Below, one piece after another: positions 21,101-32,698 of a stretch of 62,766 nt of DNA (its first letter is position 1; each line of letters starts with the position of its first letter). Position numbers and translations under genes: made by a program. A model generated the notes under the pieces. It saw only the letters and a list, made by a program, of their open reading frames with translations. It was not told where the DNA came from and ran no database searches. This DNA comes from Aalborg-AAW-1 sp964458335 (lineage in GTDB: Bacteria; Patescibacteriota; Gracilibacteria; Absconditabacterales; Absconditicoccaceae): contig CAYWIJ010000006.1 in the NCBI GenBank assembly GCA_964458335.1, forward strand, positions 1 to 62,766, read 5' to 3'.

Positions 21101-22339
21101 ATGAATCTTTGGGCATACATCACCGATGCATGGTATACCATTATCTCCAATAAGCTCAGATCAGGATTAAGTTCCTTAGGTATTATTATTGGGATTAGTT
21201 CAGTAGTAATTATTTTGTCATTGGGATGAAGTGTAGAGAATCAACTCTTAAATAATCTCTGATCAATTGCTGCTAATAGTGTGACTATTACTCCCTCCAA
21301 GAGTGATGCGAATCCTGGAGCTCTTATTTTTCCAATGAATGACAATACAATCACATTCCTAGAACAAACCTTCCCCATCTTGTCAGGCAATATTTTACCA
21401 ACACAAACAAGTCAGGAAAATGTTAAATATCTTACCACATCAGAACCAGTAACAGTACAAGGAGTTTCTGAAAGTTATTTTACATTTTCAAAGTCTGAAT
21501 TCTATTATGGTCAAGCGATATCAGCTATTGATTTCGCTGAACAGAATTCTGTCGTTATACTCTGATATTCATCTCTTAAAGATATTTTTGACAATATCAA
21601 TCCTATCGGAAAAACAGTAACTATAAAAGGAAAAACCTATACAGTCGTGGGTATTCTCAAAGAAAGTACCGCAGAGAGAATGGGTATGGGAAGTCTTACT
21701 GCATATCTTTCTAATGATGTTTTTTACAGAGATATAGTAGTAAATCGTAACTATGAATCTATTAATATCTATATTCCCGATGGAGAAGATAATGAAACTT
21801 GGAGAAAAGTTATTTATTATACACTCCTCCAATCTATAGGAGCATCCAATATCAAACAAGCAAATTTTGATGTCACTTCTACAGCAAGCTTTATTGAGCA
21901 AATTCAATCTTCCTTATCGATTTTTAGTTATTTTCTTGCTGCAATTGGAGGTATTTCACTCCTTGTAGGAGGTATTGGAGTGATGAATATTATGATAGTA
22001 TCAGTAACAGAAAGAACAAGAGAAATCGGTATTAGGAAAGCAATTGGAGCGTTGAGAAAAGATATCATCATGCAATTTCTTATAGAGTCTATTGTTATTA
22101 CTTTTCTGTGAGGTGTAATTGCAATTATCATCAGCTATCTTCTCGTAGGTGCCATCAATGGAATCCTCAGCCTTGCTAAAATTACGAGTGGTCCATTTGT
22201 TGGTTTTCATGTAAATATTGCTATGAATACTATCCTCCTAGCGTTTACACTCACTACTATTATTGGTATTCTCTTCGGTATCTCTCCAGCTCAGAAAGCA
22301 GCTAAACTTAAACCTATTGATGCATTAAGATTTGAATAA
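21101..22339 (+). CDS. MacB-like ABC permease (FtsX fold)
   Basis: 412 residues. Four membrane helices: one near residues 20-45 (GIIIGISSVVIILSLG), then three in the last 140 residues. The large external domain lies between. Conserved blocks include GGIGVMNIMIVSVTERTREIGIRKAIGA, given here in parts as GGIGVMNIM and ERTREIGIRKAIGA, which couple to the ATPase. The C-terminal PxDALRFE end is typical. With the adaptor and ATPase it forms a three-part exporter for a peptide, lipid or small toxic compound; the substrate is not visible. Confidence 0.95.
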
Positions 22340-22347
22340 CCCATTTG

Positions 22348-22433
22348 CGTCATCCCGACGAAGTATGAGGAAGGATCTCTGTCTATTGCTAATTCTTCGA
22401 CAGACAAGATTTCTCCACAAGGTCGGAATGACG
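22348..22433. repeat. Palindromic REP-like element after the export operon
   Basis: Ends CGTCATCCCGAC and GTCGGAATGACG pair imperfectly around ~60 bases. It lies right after the permease stop and may also act as a transcript end. A different family from the GTCATTGCG repeats. Confidence 0.6.
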
Positions 22434-22478
22434 GAAAATTGCTATCTCTTTCATATATTTAGCTCCATCGACATCACC

Positions 22479-23060
22479 ATGAAAAACATCTTTTTCTGAC
22501 TCATCATCCTGCTCTGATCCACTACTGTGTTTGCCTCAGAAATTTCGTTTTGGAGAGATTATGAACTCAATACACCTTTCCTCAACACAATAGATTTTTC
22601 AACTCTTCTCAATAATTCAATCTCCTTACAAACTTTAGAACCTTCTATCCTTCCAACCACAACAACAACTTACGAACAAGGCACTCTCCTAGCAGAATAT
22701 GTAGATCCTCGTTCAGACGGATTTTCAAGCTTCCCTTGAGGGTCATGCACAGAATATGTTGCTAGACAGAGACCAGAATTATTTATCAATGAAGATGGCA
22801 CGCGTCGTATGACAGGAAATGCAGAAGACTGGTTGAGGAATGCGCAGAGATTATGACTTGAAATTGGTTCGATACCGCAAAAGTGATCTATAGCTGTCTA
22901 TTATGAAGGAAGATGAGGAAGACAATACGGACATGTGGCTTATGTACAAGAGATTCAGAGCAATGGTATGATCATCGTCTCAGAGATGAATTATGAACAA
23001 GAATATGTCGTCACCTACCGTGTCGTTCCAGCAAATCTTGCTGCTGGATATATTTATTAA
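22479..23060 (+). CDS. Secreted CHAP-domain hydrolase
   Basis: 193 residues. Signal peptide MKNIFFGLIILLGSTTVFAS with a likely cut after FAS. The CHAP domain has its nucleophile Cys in GGSCTEYVARQRPEL and catalytic His in YGHVAYVQEI. Such enzymes cleave peptidoglycan stem-peptide amides or cross-bridges. Several glycines are TGA, unlike the CHAP lipoprotein at 1488-2531, so this copy is long resident. Possible roles: septum splitting or attack on a host wall. Confidence 0.9.
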
Positions 23061-23149
23061 AATACTTGAAGTTCTTATAACAATATATACAATGAGAGAC
23101 ATATTCTATGTCTTTTTTAATTTCATCATATTTAGTCTCTTATCTTTCT

Positions 23150-25417
23150 ATGGCAACCAAAAAAAATTCTTGAAAACCAAATCACCATACCGTCTTATTT
23201 AAAAAAATATTGTCGTCTTTTTTTGCTAAGGAAGCAATGGTGCAGATCGGTATGAATCCTGCAAGTATGTTCGTTTCTTTTGTTTCTTCAAAACAGTTTT
23301 TCTGACTTATAAACAGACGTATGGCTGAACATTATAAATTAAATCTGTTTGATATTAACTTAGATTCTTTTGATGTCAAAATTGGGTTCGGCGATGATCC
23401 TACCATTACATTGAAAAATATTGATATTTACTACGCTTACAATAGTTCTGCTAATTTTATCGGATACAAAAACTATAGTCCCAATATTATTGCTACTGGA
23501 TTATCTCTGTTATTTGCTTCTCAGAGTGTTGAATTATTTGAGAATGAAGATGACATCTTATTTAATCATTTTATCTATACCATATATTTTCTTGTTTTTA
23601 TCTTTATAGCAAAAATTAAAGTTTTTCCTCACAAAGATAAAAAACATCAATTCGATTGGTTTGTAGAGATATTTTGGTCATTCTATGAAATAGTTTTTGA
23701 AAACACAGGAAAAGAACTTAAAAAATCTGATCTCCAAAGAATTAAAATATTGCTTACAGAAGACATCCAAATTCTCTTCGCGCTATTTCATATTTTTAAA
23801 GATATTGCAAATTATTTTTCTGTGATCAATGATGATCATCAGGAACTCATATCTTGGTTGTTAGCTGGTGAACTTCAACATAAAACTCACGAGAAACATA
23901 CAAAACACTACCTAGAATTACATAAAGATCTCTGTCAGACAACTAGTTTTTCTACACTTGAAAAAAAGATCATTGATCTCATTGTACCTGCAGACATTCT
24001 CATAAGATATTTATTTAGTGATGGGGAAGGGAAAATAATAACAAAATATATTCTTTCTACAATATATCCCAAAGATCACTATACCGATCTTATGGAAAGT
24101 TTTATTCATAATGGATCAAAAACAATAGAACTGATTGAAAAGAGCATAAACTTTAGCACTATAAAAAAAGATTTCTTCTTCTGACTCCAACAATATATCA
24201 AGGCAAAAATTCAAGAATTTACGACAGATCAAGACGAACATTCCGAATTACTAAGAGAAGATTTTGAAGAATCAATTGATGAATTTCTCTCTTATCTTTC
24301 TGAAAATGATCAACTTGACACTCATACTCTTCCGAAAAATATTCAAGTACAAACTATTACTTTCGATAAACTCATCAATTTTTATATTTCTCTCATCGGA
24401 GGATTTTGGATAGCAAGAGGAGATAATGGTTATATCAGATTACATAAGCCTCAACTACTAAGCAAACTTCTTACACTCTATCCGATTTTTTGATCTCAAC
24501 ATGAAACGGTCCAGTATTATGCAAAATTTTTTAGATTATATGAAAAAAATGTATTTTATTACCAATATATTTTTAATCATGTAAGATCTGGAAAAGATAG
24601 TTTTATCCTTCCATCACAAGCCTCTATCATCACTCATGACTCCAATCTTTTTATTATCCAACTTCTCAATGAGTCTTATTGGTCAATTCTTCTACAGGAT
24701 ATAAATCGTAGCGAAATAAAACTCTATATCAAGAAAGCTGAGATTCTTGATACCTTTAGAGAGTTATTTGGAGAAAATATTAGTAATGCTCTCAAACTCT
24801 CTCACAATAATTTACTCAATACATTATATGCTCCCTATGGTAAAATAGGATTATGAGATCAAATTATTGAACATATCCAACTTACAACTACTGATACTGA
24901 AATCACTAATCTCAAAGATCGTATGTACTGTATCGACTTTTGGTTAATCCAAAAATATAATACGATGCTAATTCAATCTCATATTCATCATTATTATGAT
25001 AATCCCATCCTCTTAGCTCTCTTTGCTATGATTAAAGAGACTCTTTTTGGATTTTTGCTCTATATGCAATATATCATCTCATGTGAAGAATCTCACCAAA
25101 AATCATATCACAGCGATATCCTCATTGATCTTTATTGTACAACAATCCTTCAATCCAATGATTCCTCACATCATATCCTTCGTATTCATATCAAGACTCT
25201 TCTCACTGAATATAGCGACATCCTAACTCTTTGGACACTCTTAGATGATAATCAAGACTATATGTATATCGGATTCAATAACCGAAATACTTGGAGTGAA
25301 AACAATGATCTGACCAATATTGCAGATAGTCTAACTGACGAAGATCTGATACGATTTATGGGTTATCTCAAACACATCACCTATTATAATAAAAGATTTC
25401 TCATACCAAACCACTAA
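23150..25417 (+). CDS. Large unknown protein (755 residues)
   Basis: Open from ATG 23150 (MATKKNSGKPNHH) to TAA 25415-25417 only if TGA is Gly; five TGA are present. The protein is Leu/Ile/Tyr-rich, mostly helical, with hydrophobic stretches (about residues 130-145 and 610-630) that are short for true membrane helices. No conserved motif is recognised. It has few glycines for its length. It stands alone between the CHAP gene and a bidirectional terminator. An internal start at 23321 is possible but leaves 57 in-frame, protein-like residues unexplained. Confidence 0.75.
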
Positions 25418-25441
25418 TTTCAATACTCTTTTTAACAAAAA

Positions 25442-25482
25442 AATATCAGCACATCGAATATTAATCAGAACTGATATTATTT
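25442..25482. terminator. Bidirectional terminator
   Basis: AATATCAG (25442-25449) pairs with CTGATATT (25471-25478) across a 21-base loop, with T-rich sequence beyond. It separates two convergent operons. Confidence 0.55.
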
Positions 25483-25492
25483 TTATAATATA

Positions 25493-25852
25493 TTATAAAA
25501 GATTGATCACTAACCTTACAATGGTATAAGCAAATAAAATAATAATAATTCACGTTCCTAATGCTTGGAAACCATTTTTCAATACATTTTTTGCTTCATC
25601 ACTTCCTGCATCATTCGTCAAAAGTTTAAATCCCATCCATACTAAAACTGCAAAAGCAACAACAATCATTGCAAACCAAAGATAATCATTTGCTAATTTG
25701 ATATAATTTATCACCAAATCAGCATTTGATTCCACTTGTGTTGGTCCCGTTACTGCGATATCTTTATTACCATCACTTGGAGGAAGGGTAAGTCTAATAG
25801 CTCCAACGGAGGATACAAACAACCATCACAGTAATCCAAACATATACTTCAT
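25493..25852 (-). CDS. VirB2/TrbC-like small membrane protein
   Basis: 119 residues from ATG 25850-25852. Signal-like N-terminus (MKYMFGLLGWLFVSSVGA), a ~30-residue exposed stretch, then two membrane helices (LWFAMIVVAFAVLVWMGFKLL and GIIIILFAYTIVRLVINLL) joined by a short charged loop NDAGSDEAKNVLKNG. This is the layout of TrbC/VirB2 pilins of type IV secretion systems and the related small proteins common in CPR genomes. It is the last gene of the pilT operon. Confidence 0.72.
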
Positions 25853-25877
25853 AATAACAGAGAGAAACAACTAAATA

Positions 25878-26336
25878 TTATATAACTCAACTCAATGAAC
25901 GCATTGCTATCGATTGTATCAAATAAATAATTCACATAGCTGATAATGCAAGCGCTAATCAAAGCAACACTCAAGACACTTCTTGAATAGCTTCTTTCAC
26001 TTTACCTCAATTCATCGCATTTTTTATCAGTTTCACTCCGATATAAATAATTACAGGTATAGAAAGTGCGATCGTCAATCTCAACAAGGTCTGTGTAATT
26101 TTTACTAAAAGTGGTGCTTCTTGAGTGATTCATTCATCAAAACTCAGTCCCATACTTCCCTGAAATACCTGATTACCAACAGCATTTTTATTATTTCCTA
26201 TATTGATAACCTGATCCAAATTTTTTGATGGCTGAAAAATAGTATCCATCAAATCACTTTGAGCGTAAGTAAGATTTGATAATATTGAAAGAGAAACTAT
26301 CGACAATCATAAAAGTAATGTTGTTATAAATTTCAT
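25878..26336 (-). CDS. VirB2/TrbC-like small membrane protein with signal peptide
   Basis: 152 residues. Signal peptide MKFITTLLLGLSIVSLSILSNLTYAQ, an exposed region of about 60 residues, then two helices (LLRLTIALSIPVIIYIGVKLI and VLLGLALALSAMGIIYLIQSI) with a Lys/Gly turn NAMNGGKVKEA. A paralog of the next gene in layout. The stop is TAA at 25878-25880; reads through four or more TGA. It lies 25 bases upstream of the other VirB2-like gene. Confidence 0.72.
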
Positions 26337-26350
26337 ATAATTTACGAATA

Positions 26351-26779
26351 TTAAAGATTATTAAGCAATGCATCAGCTTCTTGTTGATCTTGTGTAGATA
26401 CAGTGGATTCTGCTTCTTTCAAATCTTCCATTTTTTTGATATATCCCATATTTTGCCATTTCATCAAATATTTTTTCTTGATTTCTAATTTCTTCTCCTC
26501 ATATTTTTGTTCAATTTCATCTAATTTTTGTTTTTCTCTTGTTAAAATATCATTGAGTTTATCAATTTGATCATCAGTCATTAAAGGAAGAAGATTGAAC
26601 CAACTTTGTTTTTCTGACGCTTCATTCATCGATCTTGAATTTAAAATCAAAACCACCAAATTGGGAATTTTTTCAATAAATTCAATAGGTATCGTAAATT
26701 GTTTTGCCTTTTCTTGTACATCAGATGGTAAATATTGTTCAATAGCTGCATGCATTACCGTGATGAAATCTGTAGTCAT
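26351..26779 (-). CDS. Unknown helical protein in the pilT operon
   Basis: 142 residues from ATG 26777-26779 (MTTDFITVMHAAIEQYLP). The first half is a compact helical domain with EFIEKIPNLVVLIL and SWFNLLPLMTDDQIDKL; the second half is a Lys/Glu-rich coiled coil (REKQKLDEIEQKYEEKK). No cysteine pairs or membrane segments. It sits between pilT and the VirB2-like genes with 65- and 14-base gaps, so it is likely an accessory of that machine. Not recognised. Confidence 0.7.
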   Translation of the reverse strand: MTTDFITVMHAAIEQYLPSDVQEKAKQFTIPIEFIEKIPNLVVLILNSRSMNEASEKQSWFNLLPLMTDDQIDKLNDILTREKQKLDEIEQKYEEKKLEIKKKYLMKWQNMGYIKKMEDLKEAESTVSTQDQQEADALLNNL

Positions 26780-26844
26780 TACTCTAAGGATAGGATTAAA
26801 ACATAAATAATTATAATAGTATAGTTTATTTTTACAAATAGAAA

Positions 26845-27984
26845 TTACGAATTTTGATTTTGATTCAAGAATAGCCAAGATACTTGTTCTTCATCAATAA
26901 GTCATTGTGTAAGTAATCTTTGTGCATATGATTTCATAGATATCATCCCATGAGATGATGAAGTTTCAATAATATTATCAATCCCTTTGATATCTCATTT
27001 CTTAATATTATTTCTTACAGCAGTATTGTTTAACATCAATTCATACATACCAATTCTTGTTGTATCATCCTTACTCTTTGTTAAAAATTGACTTAATACT
27101 CATGATAATGATTCAGATAATCTATCAGATACATTACCCTGAATTTCTGGTGGAAAGAGTGAAAGATATCTATTGATTGTATTAGCTGCTGAAGAAGTAT
27201 GAAGAGTTGAAAAGACAAGATGTCCTGTTTCAGCAAGATTCAACGCTGCTTCAGCAGTATCAGTATCACGAATTTCTCCTACAAACACTATATTTGGATC
27301 TTCTCTCATCGCTGATCTCAATGCATTGATAAACGATCGAGTATCTCCTCCTAATTCTCTTTGAGAAATTAAACATTGATCAGGATGAAAAATAAATTCA
27401 ATAGGATCTTCAATCGTAATCATATGAGCACTTGTGGTCTTGTTAAGATATTCCAACATCGCTACTAATGATGTTGATTTACCTGAACCTGTAGGTCATG
27501 TGACAAGAAATAATCCAGTCTTGCGAGAAAGAATATTATTTTTGATACTTTGTGCAATATCTTCATACATTAATGATTCCAATGTCTTCGCCGCTGCATT
27601 AATTTTTCTCATCACTACAGCCGCCTTTCCAAGTTTCATAAATGCATTTACTCTATATGTTGTTCCACTTTTTGATACATATGCAAAATCCATATCTTTC
27701 TGAGACCAAAATTTAGCTATCCTATCAGTATCTGATTGCATCAAATGCTTTAAGAATAATTCCATAAACTCTGAGGACACTTTCCCATACTGCGTCTGTT
27801 TTGAAATATCTCCATTGAGTCTAAAAGATACATAATCTCCTGCAGAAATATGAATATCAGAAATTTTATCATTCTGATTAACCATCTCAATGATACCCAC
27901 AATATCCAGTTTAGAATCCGAAGATACATCTGGATGATCAGTTTGAAGGTTATTTGAAGTGATGATTGAATTTTCTTCTCCCAT
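26845..27984 (-). CDS. pilT: PilT-type pilus retraction ATPase
   Basis: 379 residues. N-terminal PAS-like domain with ISDIHISAGDYVSFRLNGDI; Walker A VTGPTGSGKST with its first Gly as TGA; Asp box TIEDPIEFIF; Walker B MREDPNIVFVGEIRD; His box STLHTSSAANTINRY. The retraction motif AIRNLIRE appears as AVRNNIKKG, so retraction ability is likely but not certain. It powers pilus disassembly, twitching or DNA uptake. First gene of a minus-strand operon with VirB2-like proteins; no pilB, pilC or major type IV pilin is in the window. Confidence 0.94.
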
Positions 27985-28120
27985 GTATCAAATGTAACAT
28001 AATAAGTAAAAGTTTTTTTTCCTTCCTTATTATAGGGATAGTAATATATTTTTCGAAATTTTAGCTTTTTTTATCATGAAGAGACAACCATTATATTTTA
28101 TTTTATATATAATATAATAT

Positions 28121-28774
28121 TTATTGATGTTTTTCAATCGTCCAAACTCTATATCCAGCTTCTACTGCTTGAATAGTCAATGATAACGGCCCAAACTCCT
28201 CGCGACATCGATCAATATATGATTTTGCTCCTTTTTTAGTTGGAATCACAATTCGTACTACTCCTTGAGAAGAAAGATGTTCATATGCTTGCGAAATAAA
28301 TTGTTTTACTATTTTTTTACCAGCACTAAAAGGAGGATTGGTAATGACAATATCATACAATTTATCTGAAAAATATAAATCTGACAGAATATGAGAGTGT
28401 TGCACATGAATTGTCAGATCAGTTCACAAAAATTGTTTAAGATTGTATTGTGTAAGGTCTATAGCCAACGGTGAAACATCACAAGCATCGATGGATAATG
28501 ATGCAACAGTAGGAAAAGCTTTTTTGATATACTGCGAAGCCAAAAAAGAAGATACCAATCCGTATCCTGAACCTAAATCCAGGAGACACACATCTCCACC
28601 TTGTCAGAAAGAAAAATATTTTAATAAAATTCTTGTCCCAAGATCAAAATAATCAGCAGAAAAAAGGCCTTTTGCAGACCATAATGGGAAAGAAATTTTA
28701 TCTACAAACCCATTAATACGAAAATAATATTTTGGATCTATTGATTCTTGATTAAAATAGTGAGACTGTTCCAT
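28121..28774 (-). CDS. RsmC-like class I methyltransferase
   Basis: 217 residues. SAM motif CLLDLGSGYGLVSSFLA, acidic residue in SIDACDVSPLA, and the catalytic NPPF in DIVITNPPFSAGKK, followed by GVVRIVIPTKKGAKSY. This matches RsmC/MTS-type RNA guanine-N2 methyltransferases that keep only the catalytic half (full RsmC is ~340 residues). Substrate may be 16S rRNA; other MTS-domain enzymes are possible. Divergent from the glycosyltransferase gene. Confidence 0.85.
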
Positions 28775-28873
28775 ATGTCAGCGATAGATTAAAAAATTAA
28801 TGAAAAGATTGCATTGCAATAGAGCAAGTATTTTACTACTATTTATTATACCTATTTGCTTCTCTTTCTCAAT

Positions 28874-29959
28874 ATGAATATAACACTTTTACAAATCATT
28901 CTGCTTATCAGTATAATAATCATATTTTATATGGTCATTGATGCTGGGAAAAGAAACAATCTTCGTATTTTTCACGTTATTACATTTTCTATCCTATTGG
29001 TAATAATGTGATTGATAGCGCTCAAACCAGATACTCTTACAACAGTAGGACAATTTGTATGAGTAGAAAGAGGTGCGGATTTTATTGTTTATTTGTCCAT
29101 TATTGGATTATGAATTGCCGTATTTTCTCTTATTCAATATAGTATCAAGCATCAGCAAGAACTTACAAGACTTACTACAGCACAAGCACTCCAAGAATTT
29201 AAAAAAAATTATATCATCAACCAACTGCCACATCATGAAAAAAATCAGTATCTCTTCCTTATCAGAGCATACAATGAAGAAACAGTAATCGGATCAGTAA
29301 TTGATGAAATTATACAGTCAGAATTTCATACTATTGTTATCTGTAATGATGGGTCTTCTGATAATACAGAAGATATAATAATAAAAAAACAATTACAATA
29401 CCCCAAAAGTAATATTTTCATCCTTTCTCATCTCATCAATAGATGACCAGGAGCAGCTAATAAGACATTATTTATGTTTGCAAAACAGTATATGCTAGAG
29501 TTATGATGTCAACGAGCTGTAAGCTATGATGCCGATGGGCAGATGGATATTACTGATATGAATACATTTATACCAAAAACACAAACCAATAATTATGATA
29601 TTATTTTCTGAAGTAGATTTGTAAAAGGTGGTCAAACTACTAATATCCCACTTATGAGAAGAATTATCCTACGAGGCTGAAGAATTGTGACCTATATTTT
29701 TGATGGTGTTTGGCTTACTGATGTCTCTACGTGATATAGACTTTACAATCACCATGCCATGAGTAACATTACCATTATGTCAGACTGGTTTAGCTATCAG
29801 AATGATATTATCAATTCTGTTCGTCGTAAGTCCCTTCGCTTCACTGAAATTCCTGTTCATATCAAATATACTGATTACAGTCTCAGTAAATGACAAAGCA
29901 ATATGAGTGCATTCAAGATTCTCGTTAGACTCATCTATAGCTCCTTATTTCAGAGATAA
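28874..29959 (+). CDS. DUF2304 membrane domain fused to a family 2 glycosyltransferase
   Basis: 361 residues. Three membrane helices in the first ~95 residues (DUF2304-like, IDAGKRNNLR near the first loop), then a GT2 domain: YLFLIRAYNEE, VICNDGSSDNT, SYDADGQMD with the DxD metal site, FGSRFVKGG and TDVSTGYRLYN. In other genomes DUF2304 and a dolichyl-phosphate-mannose-synthase-like GT2 are separate neighbours; here they are one chain. It probably makes a polyprenyl-phosphate sugar. Co-transcribed with the next glycosyltransferase (3-base gap). Confidence 0.9.
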
Positions 29960-29962
29960 CCT

Positions 29963-31117
29963 ATGAAACATACTCTCTTTATTCTTGATTATTTTCATCC
30001 CTTTATCGGTGGTATTGAAACACTCTTTGATGATGTGACACAATTTTGTAGTAAAAAAAACATGAAAATAACTATCCTGACTTCCCGTCATCGTCCTGAC
30101 TTGAAAAAGGTAGAAAAAAGATGACATGTTACAATATATAGGGTTGGTCACAATAGATTTACTATTATATTGGCTGCAGTATGGTTTATAGTAAAGCATA
30201 AAGAATTGATAACATCAGTAGATCATATTCATACATCTACATTTACGAGCAGTATCTCTGCTTGGATCATAGCAAAAATATGGCATAAACCTATTACTAT
30301 CACTATCCATGAAATATATAATACATTACGATATCATCTCAAATGATGAAAGGGGAGATTCTATATCCGATTCGAATGGTTTGTCTGTTATCTTCCATGG
30401 GAGAACATTATCACCGTTTCACAATCAAGTAAAATTACTCTACAAAAAATATATCCAAAACTTACTAATGACAAAATATCGGTCTTTCTTAATCAAATTG
30501 ATACCACTGTTTGGAATCGTGAATCTGTCAGTGAAGATGAGCAAAACACTCTCAGGCAATCACATCATATTTCTGAGTCAGATAAACTACTCGTTTTTGT
30601 AGGGAGATTATGATATGAAAAATGATTACCATATCTTATAGAAGCATTTTCAGATATAAAAGATAAATATCCTGACACGAAACTGGTCATTATCGCACCA
30701 CACACAAAAGCAAACTATAACAAATGAATACAGCAACATATAGACAATACTCTTAAACAAATTAAAGACAATTATCTGACTAATCATATTATACGAATTG
30801 ATCCTGTAAAGAGCGATGAAGAACTCAAAACATGGATGAGCATCTGTCATATCGGAATAGTCCCATCTATGAGCGAAGGGTTTTGTTACACTGCCGTACA
30901 GATGCAAGCTATGTGACTTCAACTTATCGCTAGTCAAGTAGGAGCATTGCCAGAAGTCTTAGATCACAATAATACAATTTTTGTGCCATATGGAAAAGTT
31001 CAGTCCCTTTGTGAGGCTCTCGAAAAATCATTACATAACCAAGCAAATCTAAGAACCAAGAACCAAGAATTAGGAACTATAGATTATTCTGATTATTATA
31101 ATCTTTTCACTCAATAA
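29963..31117 (+). CDS. Family 4 glycosyltransferase (GT-B)
   Basis: 384 residues. N-terminal domain with DYFHPFIGGIETL, the Gly-rich nucleotide-sugar loop; C-terminal domain with LLVFVGRLGYEKGLPYLIEAF and the donor-binding VPSMSEGFCYTAVQMQAMG, containing the E-x7-E motif. Several glycines are TGA. It transfers a sugar to a lipid carrier or growing glycan at the membrane face; the acceptor is unknown. It forms a two-gene unit with the GT2 fusion upstream. Confidence 0.93.
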
Positions 31118-31163
31118 AAAATCCCCCATCATACACGACAGAGGTTTTTTTATATCAATCTTC

Positions 31164-31823
31164 TTAATTAATATCTTTCAAAGTAACATCAAAGATAAGA
31201 TCTTTACCAGCTAATGGATGAGGATTCTTAATAGTCACATCAATATCAGTGATAGCTATAATTTCAATCGTTCACTGCATAGTTGAGATACTATCTCCTG
31301 CTTTATATTCGGATCCATCTTCTTTCATTGGGAAATCTGACCCTTTTGGATATGTTATTGTTTCTCCACCATAGGCTTTATCAGATGTCATCTCGATAGT
31401 CTTCGTTTCATTGAGAGACATACCAATTACTCCTTCATCAAATCCTGCTACCACTTGTCCAGCTCCAGCTGTAAATTCTAGTCCTTCTGAATAGTTTCTT
31501 GCTTCATTGTATACTCCACATTCTTTAGCTACTGATTCCACAGAAGTATCAAATACAGTACCATCAGCTAATCTACCAATATAATCTACGACGATAGTAT
31601 TTCCAGATTGTACTGTGGCAGAATCGTCTTTTGTGACATTATTCTGAGCTTCAAGATAATTGGTTACAGAAATTTTACATTGTTCAAGTGTAGGTTGTGT
31701 CGTGTTCATGTCAGTTGTTCAAGATAAAGAAGTGTCTTCAGATTGTTCAGTCGTTTTGCTACCAAAACATCATCCTAGTATCAAGACAGCAGGAAGTGTC
31801 AGTAATAAGAGTTTTTTGTTCAT
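31164..31823 (-). CDS. FKBP-type peptidyl-prolyl isomerase, lipoprotein
   Basis: 219 residues. Lipobox LILGC after a 17-residue signal peptide, a Ser/Thr-rich linker, then an FKBP domain with VVDYIGRLADGTVFDTS, an insert FTAGAGQVVAGFDEGVIGM and the SlyD-like flap (DKAYGG). It speeds proline isomerisation in proteins folding outside the membrane. The C-terminal IDVTIKNPHPLAGKDLIFD matches the SlyD/archaeal FKBP end (NHPLAGKxLxF). Convergent with the GT4 gene. Confidence 0.93.
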
Positions 31824-31914
31824 TTCTATAATGATGAAATAAAATTAACTCTTCACTATACTCTCCTCAAGAAAAAATGCAAGAGTATTTTCTGACTCAA
31901 ATCATGATTTTACC

Positions 31915-31943
31915 TTGCAATCAACGTCTGATTTAACTATAGT
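31915..31943 (+). promoter_or_regulatory. rplI promoter
   Basis: TTGCAA, 17-base spacer, TATAGT, identical boxes and spacing to the ndk promoter. Confidence 0.72.
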
Positions 31944-31985
31944 AAGACATTGCTTATTTTATTGTTGTTAATTTTTTGAAATACA

Positions 31986-32537
31986 ATGGCCAAAAAACCA
32001 GCTAGAATCGACAGAAGAATCAATGTCATCCTCCTTGAATCAAACAAACATCTTGGAGAAAAATATGAAGTAGTTAAAGTAAAACCTATCTTCGCTAAAA
32101 ATGTCCTTTTCCCACAAGGAATTGCAGTACTTGCAGATAAAGATGCACTCTATGCTTACGAAAAAAGAATGACTGAAGCACAGATTGTAAAAGGTCAAAA
32201 ATCTGATGGATATGCGACTGTATTTAAAAAGATTGCTGATGACAATGGATTAACTTTCACCATGACCGCAAATGAAAAAGGAGCTCTCTACGAAAAAATT
32301 GATCCAGCTCATATTGTAGCAAAGATTAAAGATCTCTACAAAGTAGATATAGAAGATCATCTCTTCAAAATGAAGAAAAAAATCTCTACTGTCGGTGAAT
32401 ATACTATTCCTTTCTCTTACAATGGTATGGAAAAAGATCTTCTTGTCTCTGTAAAAGCTGAAACTACTCCAGCAAAAGAATTAAAAGACGAAACTAAAGT
32501 TGAAGAAGAAGTTACTGAAGAAGTTTCTGCTGAATAG
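31986..32537 (+). CDS. rplI: Ribosomal protein bL9
   Basis: 183 residues, longer than E. coli L9 (149) because of an acidic tail KVEEEVTEEVSAE. The N-domain keeps INVILLESNKHLGEK and VKPIFAKNVLFPQGIAVLA, which binds 23S rRNA at the L1 stalk base; the connecting helix and C-domain follow (FKKIADDNGLTFTM). No TGA glycines. It has its own promoter and terminator. Some CPR lineages lack L9; this one keeps it. Confidence 0.96.
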   Translation: MAKKPARIDRRINVILLESNKHLGEKYEVVKVKPIFAKNVLFPQGIAVLADKDALYAYEKRMTEAQIVKGQKSDGYATVFKKIADDNGLTFTMTANEKGALYEKIDPAHIVAKIKDLYKVDIEDHLFKMKKKISTVGEYTIPFSYNGMEKDLLVSVKAETTPAKELKDETKVEEEVTEEVSAE

Positions 32538-32592
32538 TCGATCATTTCCTATTATCCTGAACAAAATGAAGTATCCAGTATTATATATGAAG

Positions 32593-32615
32593 TCTCGCTC
32601 CTCGCGGGATTTTTT
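32593..32615 (+). terminator. rplI terminator
   Basis: TCTCGC-TCCTC-GCGGGA (one T-G pair) followed by six T. Confidence 0.75.
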
Positions 32616-32698
32616 GTAGACAAAATATTTACTTTTATTTGCAATTTATTTCTATTTCACTACACCATAACTAATACTTTATATCTCGTATTATCATC

